Shown here: positions 11,897 to 24,236 of the stretch, piece by piece
Numbering within the stretch: position 1 is the first letter of the stretch
Layout of the letters: each line of letters opens with the position of its first letter
From: Terana coerulea
Taxonomy: Eukaryota; Basidiomycota; Agaricomycetes; Polyporales; Phanerochaetaceae
Length of the DNA: 64,000 nucleotides
Direction: 5' to 3'
Assembly: GCA_024811115.1 (NCBI GenBank)
Contig: JAKOGH010000244.1
Span: forward strand, 124,001-188,000
Notes under the pieces: generated by a model
Databases searched by the model: none
Seen by the model: only the letters and a program-made list of their open reading frames with translations
Told to the model about the DNA's origin: nothing
Program-made: the position numbers and the translations under genes

Positions 11897-12181
11897 TCAG
11901 CGTCGGCACTGACTTCGCGCGTGAGCTAGTAGGTCGTCCGCGTGGCTGGACATGGCATCTACGCGCTGTCCGCCGATTTCGAGCTGTCGTCGCTGTGGTT
12001 GCTGACGGCGCTCCGCCGCTTCCCCCTTCTGTGCTACGGCTCGTCCCCGCCCCCGCTCCTCCGAGAGCCGGATGGACTCCGTCCACAGCTTCAAGGTATA
12101 ATCGTGCAGCGATCGGGAGTAGACCACGAATGGGTCGGCATCGTTGTGCTGACTTGGAATGTTTTGGAACATCATGGGCAT
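11897..12181 (-). CDS. Small hypothetical protein, about 94 residues
   Basis: A single uninterrupted frame runs from an ATG at 12181 to a TGA at 11897. The N-terminal half looks like real protein (FQNIPSQHNDADPFVV, SLHDYTLKLWTESIRLSEER). The second half is Arg/Gln-rich and probably helical. There is no signal peptide, membrane segment or domain I recognise. Further exons may exist on either side. Function unknown. Support comes only from composition and the absence of a better frame. Confidence 0.4.
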   Translation of the reverse strand: MPMMFQNIPSQHNDADPFVVYSRSLHDYTLKLWTESIRLSEERGRGRAVAQKGEAAERRQQPQRRQLEIGGQRVDAMSSHADDLLAHARSQCRR

Positions 12182-13946
12182 GGCGTATGCGGTATTGTCT
12201 AGAACAGGAACGGTCAACACTTCGATACGCCAACAGACAATCAACACCAACGGACCTGAACGGTGAAGATGGAAGGACGACGGCGAGTCGTTCAATGTCG
12301 TGCGGGGGATATAGGGAGGTTGTGTGCTCGAGGACGACGAGCGAGGTGTGGTGGTGGCGGTTGTGTTCAGAGCTGCGACCGGCCTTTTAGGTGATCGTTG
12401 TCGGAACCCTGAAAGCGATCCTAGGGTTGGCAGGCAGAGAGCTTCGCCCCCTCCACAGGTCGGCACCCGTGCACCCTTTCCGGCCCTCACGCGGCTTCGT
12501 GCCCCAGCCACGGGACGGGGCTACCGTTTGATAACAGAAGGTGGGCACAAATTGATTGGCTGATTGCCTCACGTCATTTTACTCTCCACGCAGGACTGCG
12601 TTTCCACTTTCCGCACCCCGCCCTCTCGCAGCCACAGCATCCGACCGCCCGTACGCCCTCTTTTCATACGCTGCCAGACAGCTGCCCGCAACGCTTTCCT
12701 GCCAGCTGCACGACCTGCCCCTGACAGGATCCTACGACGGCTGACCACGGCGAGCACCACAGGGGCTTCGCAGACAAGTACGGCAGGCGCTCCGAAGGCT
12801 CCACCTCCGGCAGCCACAAGCGGTTCCCTCAAACTTCTGGGGCCCTTGTCTTTCGCGGCCGACGGCGGCGGTGCCAAGCGAGGTGGGCAACGCGGCTTCT
12901 TCTCGCTCTGACGCGCTCCCAAGCTTGTTTCCTGGTAAATATATCCCTGTGCGCATCAAGGGTGTTTCCAGCGACGGGCGGAGGTTGGGCGAGGGCTTGG
13001 AAGCATTCCGGCAGGCGCGGCCCGAGGCGATGACGGTGCACAGATCCGATCGCCCGATCGCTGCCACGCTGTACCCCTAGCGCCACAAGGCCTGCGTCTG
13101 AAACGCAGGGCGGCGCCGCCGGGTGACGCACGCCGGCGACGAGCCATGCCTAGGCGACGGCGCGCACGACCTCAAGGCCTCCCGACGCGTCGTGCATGAA
13201 GCGAGGGGCCCCGCACCCGCGTGCAGCCCAGCAAGTGCTCCTCGATCTGACCCTCGCGCGCATCACGTTGCTAGGACCAGGAGCCACAGCAAAAGGCAGC
13301 GCCATGATCTCTTTTTCCTCTTTCTGACTCGAGACAGGATCACCAGGCTATGATGCTCCAACGCCGGTTTTGCGGAATATTGCGACCAACGAGGCAATCA
13401 GCGGAAAGGCTATCGCGCACCGACCTCCCTCGCGCTGTGGGACTTCGAGCCCGACAGCACCATCAGAATATTCGGTTGGTGCTTCGCCTCGCGCCACAGC
13501 GGGGGTGTACTCGTCGTGTGTTGGTTCTAGCGAGAGGCGTGGGCAGGGCTGGGGAGCGCAGATGGGACTAGATGAAACCGGGAGCTGTGCCGCAGTGCGC
13601 TCCGTTGGAGTACCTGTGCCACCTGGCCAAGCCAAGTGGCTGTCGGGCTGCGCTTCTCTCCACGAACAGCGTGTCAAGCAAGACCTGGTGATTTGCGACA
13701 CAGTCCGTGCACTAGCAGTAAATTGAAACAAGTACAATAATACAAACGGGGACAGTTCTATACGGAATGAAATGAAATGAAGCAAGAGTCCGTTCAAGAG
13801 GCTGCGTCGCAGTGGTTAGATCACCGGGTACATGAGCAGGTGGGGTGGCATACGCGAGGCGTGTCAGTTCATCACGGTCGTGTCGAGCATTAGTCCATCA
13901 AGAAACACGCATCCTACCCGAAAGCAAATACGAAACACTGGCCGAG
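12182..13946. other. Long intergenic region with no supported gene
   Basis: About 1.76 kb. A minus-strand frame at 13348-13797 ends in a hydrophobic run (CAIAFPLIASLVAIF), as a tail-anchored or GPI-signal peptide might, but no upstream exon or start could be assembled. A plus-strand frame at 12564-12911 is Ala/Pro/Ser-rich and unremarkable. Nothing here is firm. Confidence 0.4.
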
Positions 13947-16900
13947 TTAGAGTCTCGGGGGCGGAGACAAAGATCTGCGCGCCTGGACGTCGTCCTTGGA
14001 CCGCACGTCCAGCGCCACCTGCAGGTGGTGGTGGTTGCGCAGGTCGTTCGCCTCCGACCGCCCGATCCCGCCCGCGTCGTTGGGCAGCCAGATCACGGGC
14101 GGCGGCGCGAGGAGCTCAGGCGCGTACAGGATGCCCGCCATCTCCTCGGCGTGGTCCGCAAACGCGAGCGGGGGCAGATGCGGCGGCGCGTCGGGGTGCG
14201 TGCGCGCCGCGCGCTCAGTCGCCGTTAGGTCGTCCAGCGTCTCCGTCTCTGCCACAGCACAAAACAAACGCATGAGCTCGCCGGACGCCGGACGCGCGAA
14301 GCACAGGGAGGGGACTCACCGAGTGGCACAGGCCCGCGCGACTGCGAGGGCGAGGGCATGACCGCGAGCGTGAGCGACATCATCTCCAAGATGGACGCGA
14401 ACGAGCCGCGCGTGCGCGTATTCCGCGCAGAGCTCACGAGGCTCGTGCTCTCCTCGTCCACGTCCCGCGGCGCGTCCGGACGCGCCGTGCCCGCAAACGT
14501 CGCGAGCGAGTTCTGCGCGACGGCGCTCAGCGACCGCTTGCCCGCCGCCGCGTGCGCCACCAGCAGTAGCCCTCCACAAGGAGCGCGACGAGCAGCGCCG
14601 TGGCACACAGGATGCCGCCCTCGATCCAGAGGTCGCGGCTGAGCAGGATGAGGCCGAGCACGAGCGGCTGGAAGGCGAGCACGGTGCCAAAGCGCTTGGT
14701 GAGCCAGATCTGCAGGAGCCCGCCCGTGGGCGAACGTGTCCGGCCGTACACGTAACCAATGAGGAAGCGGTGCGCTGGGGTTTAGAATTAACACCGGTTA
14801 TGAAACTGCGGTTACGAGGGGACAATCATGACGTACCAATTAAAGTCAGAAGAAGCAGCAGGACAGCAGCGGGAGCAACCAGCGGGAAGATGAGGGAAAA
14901 GGTGGAAGCCAAAAACACGGCCATCAAGCAGCACGCGGTCGCGTAGGTGGGGTTGTAGCTTCTGGGGTACACCGCTGGGGTAGATTATGAATCAATTTTG
15001 AAATTCCGTGGAAGAATACCGTCAGTACGCTCACCTCGAAATCGTTGCCGCGGAGTAATGGCAGTCTTCTCTTCTCGCAGAACTCGCCAAAGATGGAAGG
15101 GTTGTAACATGAGCAACGCGGGGGCGATGATAGCCACATTAACGATCAGAACCATTGCAAAGGCACTCATGTATATGGCCCCATTTGCCGCGGCTGGAGA
15201 CTGCGCAGTAGCGGTACTGAACGCCCCGAATGCGAACAGGACCGCGCCCACGGTGAAGAGCCATATCCATCCGACAACAGCCAGTGTGTAGAAGACAGTC
15301 TTGAACACGGAGAATTGCATCCGTGACAGTGAGACCGTGTTCAACAGCTGTCCTGAATCTTTTCCGCATGCAACGGATCAGCATAAGAGCGCAAAAGGGG
15401 CATCAAGTGCTTACATTGTATGACGACGATGCATATGCTGATGAATAGCGTCGTGGCGACTGCTGCGCCTAAGCACACTGCGACCCCGGCCCCTAGGCTA
15501 TTTCCCGACGCAATCGGAAGGGAAGAAAGGAAAATAGTGCGCAAATGTGGGAGAGGTAGCCACAGCCAGGCCGCCCACCGCCGTCACTAGAACAAGAACG
15601 CTTAGCACCTGCGGCATCCGCGAACCTCGACACACTTACGGGACAACCCAAGAAGTATGCCAACAATGACGACGATCAGCACGAAGGTCATGGTCCGCAC
15701 ACGGCTGCCTTCATTCTGCAGTTCGTCCCATCGAATATCCTCCTTCGCGCGTCCTTCAATGAGCTGTATGCCGGGAATAAACCGCAGGCCGCGGCCCACC
15801 ATCAGCCAGCCCTTGATCCTCGCGCCGTCCGCGATGTCGTTGTAGCACTCGCGCTGCACCTCACTGATCTCGTCGTTAATCCCCTTCAGCTTCGCCCGCC
15901 ATCGGTTAATGTCCGTGTATATCTCACTGAGATTACCATGGTCCAAACCAGACAGCGGCCGCACGAAGGGCCCGTGAGACTGTACACGCAGATGCGGTGG
16001 CGGCTGTTCTTCGCCTTCAGCAGTTCCTCGACTCCTCAGCGGGAATGTCTCGCGCCGATCGTCACTGGTGCCGGTGTCTTTGACGTTGGGACGAGGCGGC
16101 CTCGGGCGTCTTCGCGGGGGCGTAGCCTCGGGGTTGTACTCGTCACCATGGATAACCGCCTCGGGAGCCTCGCCGATGATGTCGACCCAGTCTTCCCCGA
16201 GGAACTCAGGCTCCTCTTGGATCGAGTCCCCGGGCTGATGCGTCCACCAATGATGCGGAGGCGCGCCTTCATGGAACGCCGCGGTGTCCCACGACATGTG
16301 CGTTCCTGACGAGGGGCCGTAGGGTGCAGCCTCCGGGACTGGGGATTCGGATAGAGGACCGGGTCCAATCTGCCCGTTCTTTTCGATCATGACTTGACTG
16401 CCGATCGGGAGGCGACCGTACATCGTCGAATCTCGACTTACCTCCTGGAAGGCGGACCCAACGACTCGCTGGTTGAACGAATCTGTCAGACTGGGTCCAC
16501 GGCGCCTGGTGTCACCCTCAACATCGTCCTTGTCCGTGAACTGGCCTCCGCTCACTCCAGACACGTTTCGTAGCTTGTAGTACTGCGAAGGCATGACGTA
16601 CGAAGTCGGAGGAAGAGAAGATGAGCCATAGGCAGGATTGCGCCCCCGCCTTCTACGCCGCTTCATTGCAGTTAGTCAGGAGACTCGTCACAGAAGCTGG
16701 GATTATTCTCGGCTTACTGCGGCAGGAGACCCGAGAGGCAAAGGACGGCTGATATGAGGTTTTGGTGGCACCTCCGGAGGTTGCTCTTCGGGAGGTGGAC
16801 CGTTTGGGAAGAAGTCTGCGATAGATGGATCCGGAGTCGAGAATTTGAAGGAGTTAATGTACTTCGTCTCAGCAATTTCAAGGTTCTCCAAGATTTCGTC

Positions 16901-18639
16901 GCGTTCATCGATCAGCACAGCGAGGTGTGTGGTGTCTCTGAAGCAACAAACGCGATACATGAGTTAATTTTCAGGGTCAGAGTTGCTTATATGCTCACCC
17001 AATCGAGAATAGACTCTGGACATCAATTTCAAGCTGGGACCTCTCATCGTTCGTCCAGTCCTGAGTCCGCTTCCGACGGCGCGACGGCACATCGTTATTG
17101 CCATTGGTCCGGTTTGTCTCCAAGGACGAACTCAATCCAGTCTTCACCATGAAATCCTTCAAGCGTTTCTCACCCCACCCCACGAAACCCGGTGCCCTGT
17201 GCGCACTTAGCCAGCCCATTTCGAGGCCACCACAACGCACCTCCAACCACCGACTTCGATATGCAACAAGCCTGCTGAACTCTTTGAGTATCGTGTGCAA
17301 GGCTGGAAGGACACCCAAGACGATGGCCAGGACGGTCAAGATGATTACACGCGTACGAGCTTTGGGGGCCTGATCTGTCCCGTCAACTGTCTCTCGAGTG
17401 ATGAACGGAATGGCAAAATCCGAATTTGTCTTCACCGATCCTTGGTCGAGTAAGCGGAGGAGCCTTAGGAGACTCATGTCTTGCAGAACCGAATATGCGC
17501 CATTAAACGAGGAAGATGGGACGGAGTCTGCCAAGCATGGGGTGTTGACCATGTACAGCGGAAGCAGACCAACTAGCGCGAGTATTGACCACGCGAGCAC
17601 CATCCGGAGGCAAATCCAGAGCGCTCTCTGGCTGAGCAGTTCGTCCGAAGGGAAGAGCTCGGTGTCGCGAGCTTCAGACCTCCCTGCATCGGATACGTCG
17701 GAGGGTATAGGCGGGATGAAGGGGACGTGGGGGAATAGAAATGCCCAGAATGATTGGCCGAGAGGTTTTGGCCGTAAGCTGGTCTGAATTTAGTGTATGT
17801 CCGTCATTACTACGCGAACATGAGAAGTGCACGTACTCTTGCTGAACGAACCACTCTCTTGAACCATAAACTTGGCGATAGCGCGGACGTAGGAAAGCGA
17901 ATAGAAGCTATTCTGGATGAGCGTGGTCAATGTAGGCCTATAGAAGATTGCACTCACCCATAGCAATAATCCAATTACAGTAGGAATAAGTACAGTCGAT
18001 ATAAGGCCTAGCGACTGAGCATCCACTCCACTCCCTATACACACAGGATCAACCCGTAGACTTGTGCTCGCGGTCTCCGAAGCCGGTAAGGCGGTAGCCA
18101 TTGAGGTTGTGGTATAGGTCGTTGGACTGAGGGAAGTAAAGGTCGTTTGGGGCAGAGTTATCGTGACAGGTAGTGATGAAGTTATCGTAATAGGTATAAC
18201 AGAGTCTATTGAGCCAGAGCTGAGGCTGTTTGGGCCGGAAGATGTTACGGAGAGTCCAGAGTTAGATGAAGAGAACGCTGTAGCTGGTAGAGATGCGGTA
18301 GACCCAGACAAGGACCCAGAGGACCTGACTGATGACTCCGTATGAGCAGAGCTGGTCGCTGAGGTCGTCGAGGTATGAGGGATAGTTGAGGAGTTGGTCG
18401 TCCACCAAAATTCATGAAGTGAGGCGTCACGGGTATCTCGAAGGCGTCGTGAGTGTGTCGTGGGAGTCAAATGAATGACAGTAGACGTCGCTTTGGTCAT
18501 GAACTGCCGCAAAGGGCGAGGGTATACGGGCGACACTGCCGTAACGGCGTCGAGCGGTGGTACAAGACAAGGGCAAACGAGCGACAAGGCTGAGAACGCT
18601 CCTCCAGAAGCTCATCCCACACGCACGCACCACATCCAT
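13947..18639 (-). CDS. CSC1/OSCA-like (DUF221, 7TM) calcium-permeable cation channel
   Basis: CSC1/OSCA proteins are osmosensitive cation channels of plasma or vacuolar membranes. The N-terminus is a Ser/Thr-rich extracellular stretch (about 18450-18070) before TM1 (LISTVLIPTVIGLLLWVSAI). Then come RPKPLGQSFWAFLFPHVPFI, a second membrane segment (MVLAWSILALVGLLPLYMV) and a loop with IDERDEILENLEIAETKYI typical of this family. A long acidic and proline-rich cytosolic insert (16650-15960) precedes YTDINRWRAKLKGINDEI and KEDIRWDELQNEGSRV. The C-terminal membrane block includes FKTVFYTLAVVGWIWLFTVG, FAMVLIVNVAIIAPALLML and YGRTRSPTGGLLQIW. The cytosolic tail carries PPPVIWLPNDAGGIGRSEAN. Many short introns separate these. 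The start is inferred (ATG at 18639, hydrophobic MSFWRSVLSLVARLPLSC); the first intron is tentative. The cytosolic insert is longer than usual. Confidence 0.83.
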
Positions 18640-19876
18640 CAATTCGAACATACTTGCCTGTTTCGGTAGATCGTCCTGCATTCCCACGCGCTTTGACTTG
18701 GAAATGAATTTCAAAGCTGCTAAGTACGCTCAAAACTTCGCGCACTACGTATATCACCGAGAGATCAAACGAGTGTTGGTCTTGCAAGGGGAGAGACACT
18801 GCAAACTTGCAGCGTAGCGAGCGTGAGGCTCACCGCGTTCGCACGACGGAGGAGAATAAGGTACCACGTTGCAAGGATAGATGCCTGGAAGTGGGTATGG
18901 CTGGAAGTTTCGCCCCGCGAAAGCTCCGTATGGTGTCGTTGCCGCTAATTGTAGTTGGCACCGTTGATATGGAATATAGTCGTCGAAGTGATTCGCACTA
19001 TAGACGAGCTTGATTCAGCAATTCACCTTGCGAAGAGATATGGGACGTACGTTGCGTAGCGATGCTACCGTTCGCTCGAAGAAACTACCACCAAACATCC
19101 CTCCTTCTCCGTCAGAACTGCATGGCCTTTCACCCATGGCGGAGCATCCTCCCCTATTATTGGGGATGAGAGGCTTTGGCGTTTGCGCGACCAGAACCGG
19201 GACTTCTTCGTCGAGTTAACGTCCTGTAATCTTGGGACGCATGCGGTAGGTGAAGAGTCCTCAGGCTCCAGCACCGCATGTTTGCTAGGAATGCATCCCA
19301 TGTCAAGTGGATAACTTCTATAGGCAAGCTCGGTAAATGCCTCCAATGACTCCTGCAATTACTTGTACTCACTACCGTGGGTCGTCTTGGGAGGTGGGTG
19401 TGAAGTATGGAGTAGAGGTCGACCGTGCGACGGTCAGTTTAGCTAGTTATCCAAACCTTGCAGTACAGGGGTGCTGAAATCACTTGTTGCGAGGGACTGC
19501 GATTGATGTTAACACGTACACGTTACCTCGACAGATACGGCTGTTGCTGATCTCAATATCGCTTACAATGGTGGCATGTTTCATTGCCTTCCGGCCTTGC
19601 GATTGGATGAGGTGCAGAGTGTGAGGGGCGACAATGGGGTGTGGCGGCATTGGCGAGAAGCACGTTCTGCGAGTGCGCGGCGCCTCGGTGAGCGCATCAT
19701 TTGATGCGCCTACCATCCTAATTCGGGTGGTGCAACGTGTGCTGTACCAGTTACACCGACGCGCACACTTGACTGCACCCAGCACTTTGTTACTTTATAC
19801 CTCGTCTCTTGTATTTCTCTCTGGCACTAACTCAAGCTTGCCTGGGCTTAGGAGATAGTATCGAAAGGGCCTTGCC
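18640..19876. other. Divergent promoter region between the CSC1-like gene and SLY1
   Basis: About 1.24 kb separating two head-to-head genes. Short frames here show no domains or consistent splicing. It presumably holds both promoters. I could not identify a specific motif. Confidence 0.45.
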
Positions 19877-22364
19877 ATGGCGAGCAGTGCCCTCAAACAG
19901 GTATGTCTGGAACTACACGCAAAGCACCACGGAAATTCACCACCGATATCGTTCAGGCCCACGCGCCGCCGCCAACTCTTCAGCAAGCACAGACGAATGC
20001 GCTTCTGACCCTGCTGAATCTCAACAACACCGTTGACGCAGCGTCGAACCCTCTCACTAACATCACAAAGGCAACCACATCTACGACGAAGCCGACTGTC
20101 CCTCCAGGCCCACCAGTATGGAAGGTTTTGATCCTAGACCAATACACCAAGGACATCTTGGCGACTGTGCTTCGTGTTCAAGACCTGCGCGATGTAGGAG
20201 TGACTCTCCATGTGTATGTATCATGCATATATTGTCGCGCGTATGTGTTGATTCTTCCGTAGTCAGCTGCATTCAGCACGCCCCCCGCTACCTGATGTAC
20301 CAGCGGTGTACTTCGTCTCACCCACGTTGGCGAATGTGAAGCGTATTGCTTATGACCTAGAGAAGAATCTGTACGAGTCATTCCACCTCAACTTCGTCGA
20401 ACCACTTCCGAGAGCACTGTTAGAAGAACTTGCTGCAGCAGTAGCGCGGGATGGCAGTGGTGAGCTTGTGGAACAGGTGAGTAACCTACCACTGTCAACA
20501 GCTGCTCTGAACGCGAATACACGTCGTGCGCTTCAGGTACTTGACCAGTATCTGTCCTTCATATCCCCGTCGCCCTCCTTATTCTCGCTCGTTCCTCCTC
20601 CGCATAATACGGCGTCCGCAAACCCAGGACAAGCTGGAGACTCGTCAACAACAATAACAGCATCAACAGAGTCACAAACGTCTTACGCTGTCCTCAATTC
20701 ACCGTCATCCTCAGAGCAGGACATTGAAGCTGAAATAGAACGAGTAGCTTCAGGTCTCTTCAGCGTCGTAGCGACCATGGGTACGTATAGAATTTCCCTC
20801 TCAAGACATCCGTCTAAGAAATACCCAGGCCAGGTCCCGGTCATTCGCTGTCCCAGAGGCAACGCCGCAGAAATGATAGCCAAGAAACTGGAACAGAAGA
20901 TTCGCGACGCGATTCTTTCAGCGTCGCGTTCACACTCCGTCTCCGTGTTCTCACAAGACGCAACAGGCCTCTCAAATCTCCAACGACCACGTATGTTGAT
21001 TTAGCCACCAATATCAAGCACGCACTTACGCCATCCCAGTTCTTTTGCTTCTTGATCGTAACATCGACCTTGTGCCGATGCTCTCACACGGATGGACTTA
21101 CCAGGCGCTGGTTTCCGACTGCCTTGAGATGAAGCTGAACCGGGTGGTGGTAACACAAGCACAGAAGAAGTCTTACGACCTGGACTCCAAGGACTTCTTC
21201 TGGGCCAAGAACGCCGCTAACCCATTCCCTCAAGTCGCCGAAGACATTGACACGGAACTGAACCGTTACAAGCAGGATGCTGCTGAGATTACTCGCTCTA
21301 CTGGTATCAGCGATGTTAACGACATAGCCCAAGTGTGAGCTACACCATATTGCCAGCTTATTTGCTACCCAGCATCTAATGCAGGGGTCCAGGGATCTGT
21401 CTGCCAATGCTGCGCACCTGAAGACCGCCATCACTGCCCTGCCGGAGCTAACTGCTAGGAAGGCAACGCTTGATACTCATATGAACATCGCAACCGCTTT
21501 GTTGGAGGACATCAAGAAGCGTGGGCTCGACGAGCTCTTCAGTATGGAGGAGTCCATTACCAAGCAGGTATAACCGGTTTCATGTATGTACCTACGTCTC
21601 GCTGACCATGCGTTACCTAGAATGTCCAAACAATCCTTGAAACGCTCCGCAATCCCAAGCCTGACGTCGCCCCCACAGCGGCTGACAAGCTTCGCCTCGT
21701 CCTAGTCTTCTACCTCTCCTCGCCTGATAACGCCATATCCAAGGACGACATCGTGGAGCTCGAAAAGGAGCTCAAGGCAGCCGGAGCTGACGTCTCCGCC
21801 TTCGAATACGTCCGCCGCACGCGCGAGATCTCCCGGATGACCGTCCCCACCGCAGTGGGGGGCAGCGCGACACCCATAATCGGCAGCGGCACGCCAGGCG
21901 GCGAGCTCTTCAAGGGCTTCAGCGCACTCGGGAACAGGCTCATCAAGGACAGAGGCCTCGACAACCTGATCAGCGGCGTCAAGAACTTCCTACCTGCGAA
22001 CAAGCTGCTGCCGGTGACGAGGCTGACAGAGGCGCTGATGGACTCTTCGTCTGCGTCCAACCAGTCGCTCCAAGAGACGGACGACTACCTCTTCCTCGAC
22101 CCCCGTGCTCCAAGAAACCCCAATGCTGGCCTGGGGATCTCGGGTGCGGGCGTGGCTGGGGGTGCTGGTGCTGGTCGATCAAGGCGGATGGCCTTCTCCG
22201 AAGGTATCGTCTTCGTTGTAGGAGGTGCTGGGTATGTCGAGTACGGTAACCTTGAGGAGTGGGCGCAGCGAACGGGAAAGAGAGTAACGTATGGAGGTAC
22301 AGAGATCATCGACCCAGGAGGATTCATCAGAATCCTGGAAAGCCTTGGAAGCCGTGCAGTATGA
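19877..22364 (+). CDS. SLY1: SLY1, Sec1/Munc18-family protein of ER-Golgi vesicle fusion
   Basis: SM proteins of the Sly1 type bind the syntaxin Sed5 and promote SNARE assembly in ER-Golgi traffic. Exons: 19877-19900, 19957-20211, 20267-20476, 20537-20780, 20829-20990, 21040-21334, 21393-21567, 21621-22364; phases agree throughout, giving about 702 residues. Diagnostic stretches: [123 protein letters not shown] and [16 protein letters not shown]. The start uses an 8-codon first exon with a perfect CAG|GTATGT donor. The alternative is an in-frame ATG at 19903 without that intron. Introns 20477-20536 (60 nt) and 20781-20828 (48 nt) are in frame and stop-free. Confidence 0.93.
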
Positions 22365-22562
22365 CCTGTTGACCTTTCACTTCATAGTACTCTGGATTGC
22401 TACATGCCATAATATTATCATCAGGATTTCTGTCAAACACCGACCGGTCGTAACGATAGCGAGCAATAATAACATAAGTCCAGTGAATAGAATACAGTGA
22501 TTTTAAAGATACAAGTGCAAGGGAGTAGAGTGTGAGCTGAGGACGCCCGTAAAGAGCTGTGT

Positions 22563-23823
22563 TCACTTCTTCCTCTGCTGCATGGCTAGAATCTGGACGA
22601 GACGGATGCTGTAGGTAAATAAATAAAAAGGTGAGCATTATATCTTCTGGCAGTAGCGGACGCGACACTTACAATATATTTATCATATCCAACTCTAAAC
22701 TCAACGACTCCTTGACGGGATCGCGAGCAATACGTCCGGCTTCGGCTAGGCGAGCATGTTGAAGGATCTTCTGGGTGCTGCAGTCAAATAATGAGTTGAA
22801 ATTACATCATGGCGAATGCCAAGCTACTTACTCGTAAAGAACGAAGGCGCTGAACACTGCAAGACCGCCATACAAAGAAATGGCCTCTGTTACTGCAAGA
22901 CCGCGCATACCGAGAGGGAGAACCATTGGAGCCAGAGAGCTCAGAGCCACAACAGTGACACCAGCCAAGAGCGGGCCTCCCAAGTACAGGTACTTGTCGT
23001 TCCTGTCAGACAAACATGAGCTGATTTCCTACTGCATGTAGACTGGTCGCTGGACTTACTTAGCCGTGGCACCAACATAACTGAGAGATCCAACGACACC
23101 ACAGGTGTAGATTGCTGCTCGGGAGAGAATGGCTGGGCTCATAAAGAATAGAGGGCTAAGCGTCGCGGCCTGGCAGGCATTGAAGCCCAGCCAGAAAGCG
23201 TGCTTGAGGACCGTGTTTTCCGGGGGCGTCATCATGACACCCATCATGGTGCCAATGGATCCCACGAGGCTTACACCTAGTACAACCCAGGGATTCGCAG
23301 ACATAATCCGGAAGGCCGTTCCCGATCTGAACAACGCGCGGGCACCCAGAGCTGTCAGGACGAGCCCGCCACCGGTGTACTTGAAGGTGTCATGGAGGTA
23401 AGAGCGTTCATTGGGAGACAAGGAGTCACGAGTTTCACGGTTAAGAAAGCCTTGCACAACGACGATCGTTCCAACTACAGTACCCTACGTGATCGCGTAA
23501 GGATGAGCCCTGCTACAGTAGTTCAGAGTAGTCAAACTCACCGCAGTGATAGCCATTCGCTTCCAACCCTCAGCCTGGTTTGGCCGGCCATGTACAGCAC
23601 TGGAGTCTGTCATAATCGCCCGCGACTGCGTCTTCAACGACTGTGTCTTGAACGAGTTGGGCGTATTGAAGAACGTCGAAGACATCTTCTGTTTCGTGGG
23701 ATTGAGGAAGCTGGTCCTCAAAGTGCTGAAGTTCCGCATTGCTGTAGAAGCGGGAATGCTACGTGCGAGCCCAGCTGGCGAGCTGACCAGCGGCCGCAGC
23801 GACAGAACGCCTATGCGCAACAT
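22563..23823 (-). CDS. BAX inhibitor-1 family mitochondrial membrane protein (GHITM/MICS1-like)
   Basis: The animal counterpart is an inner-membrane protein linked to cristae structure and ion exchange; the fungal role is not defined. Exons: 23823-23542, 23484-23060, 23002-22832, 22777-22673, 22608-22563; phases agree. The first about 70 residues are Arg/Ser/Thr-rich without acidic residues at the start (LRIGVLSLRPLV), fitting a mitochondrial presequence. Then follow hydrophobic spans around GGGLVLTALGARALF, ANPWVVLGVSLVGSIGTMMG, GFNACQAATLSPLFFMSPAI, AIYTCGVVGSLSYVGA and YLYLGGPLLAGVTVVALSSL. The C-terminal NIFIRLVQIL is characteristic of the BI-1 fold. All introns are 54-64 nt with GT-AG ends. 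Confidence 0.88.
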
Positions 23824-24236
23824 TGCCGGAAGGTGGTGGAGGTGGTGGTTAGTGGTAAGCAGCGCCGCCGGATGCCCGACGCCATAAGTTAGAGCGCTTA
23901 CGCGGCTGAGACATGCGTCATAAGCGCGGCATATCGGACGCCGAAAGTCCTCGAAATCTCGAGGCTCAAAGCAGGACACAGGATTACAGAGCCGGAAGCA
24001 CAGCGGTCATAATTACAACAGGCCGGTAGCGTACAAAGATTATATGTACCAGATCATGAACGATGAGAAAGTGTTGCTAAAGTCATTGCAGCGCAACAAT
24101 CCTGGCAATATCTACGATGCCGACCAGCCCGGACTCCAGGCCCAGGGCAATCCGGTTCAGGTCTCCATATTGCTGCCAGTCGATCTCGAATATAGACACA
24201 AGTTCCGAAGTATTCCGCCATGACCACTTCAGCTCC

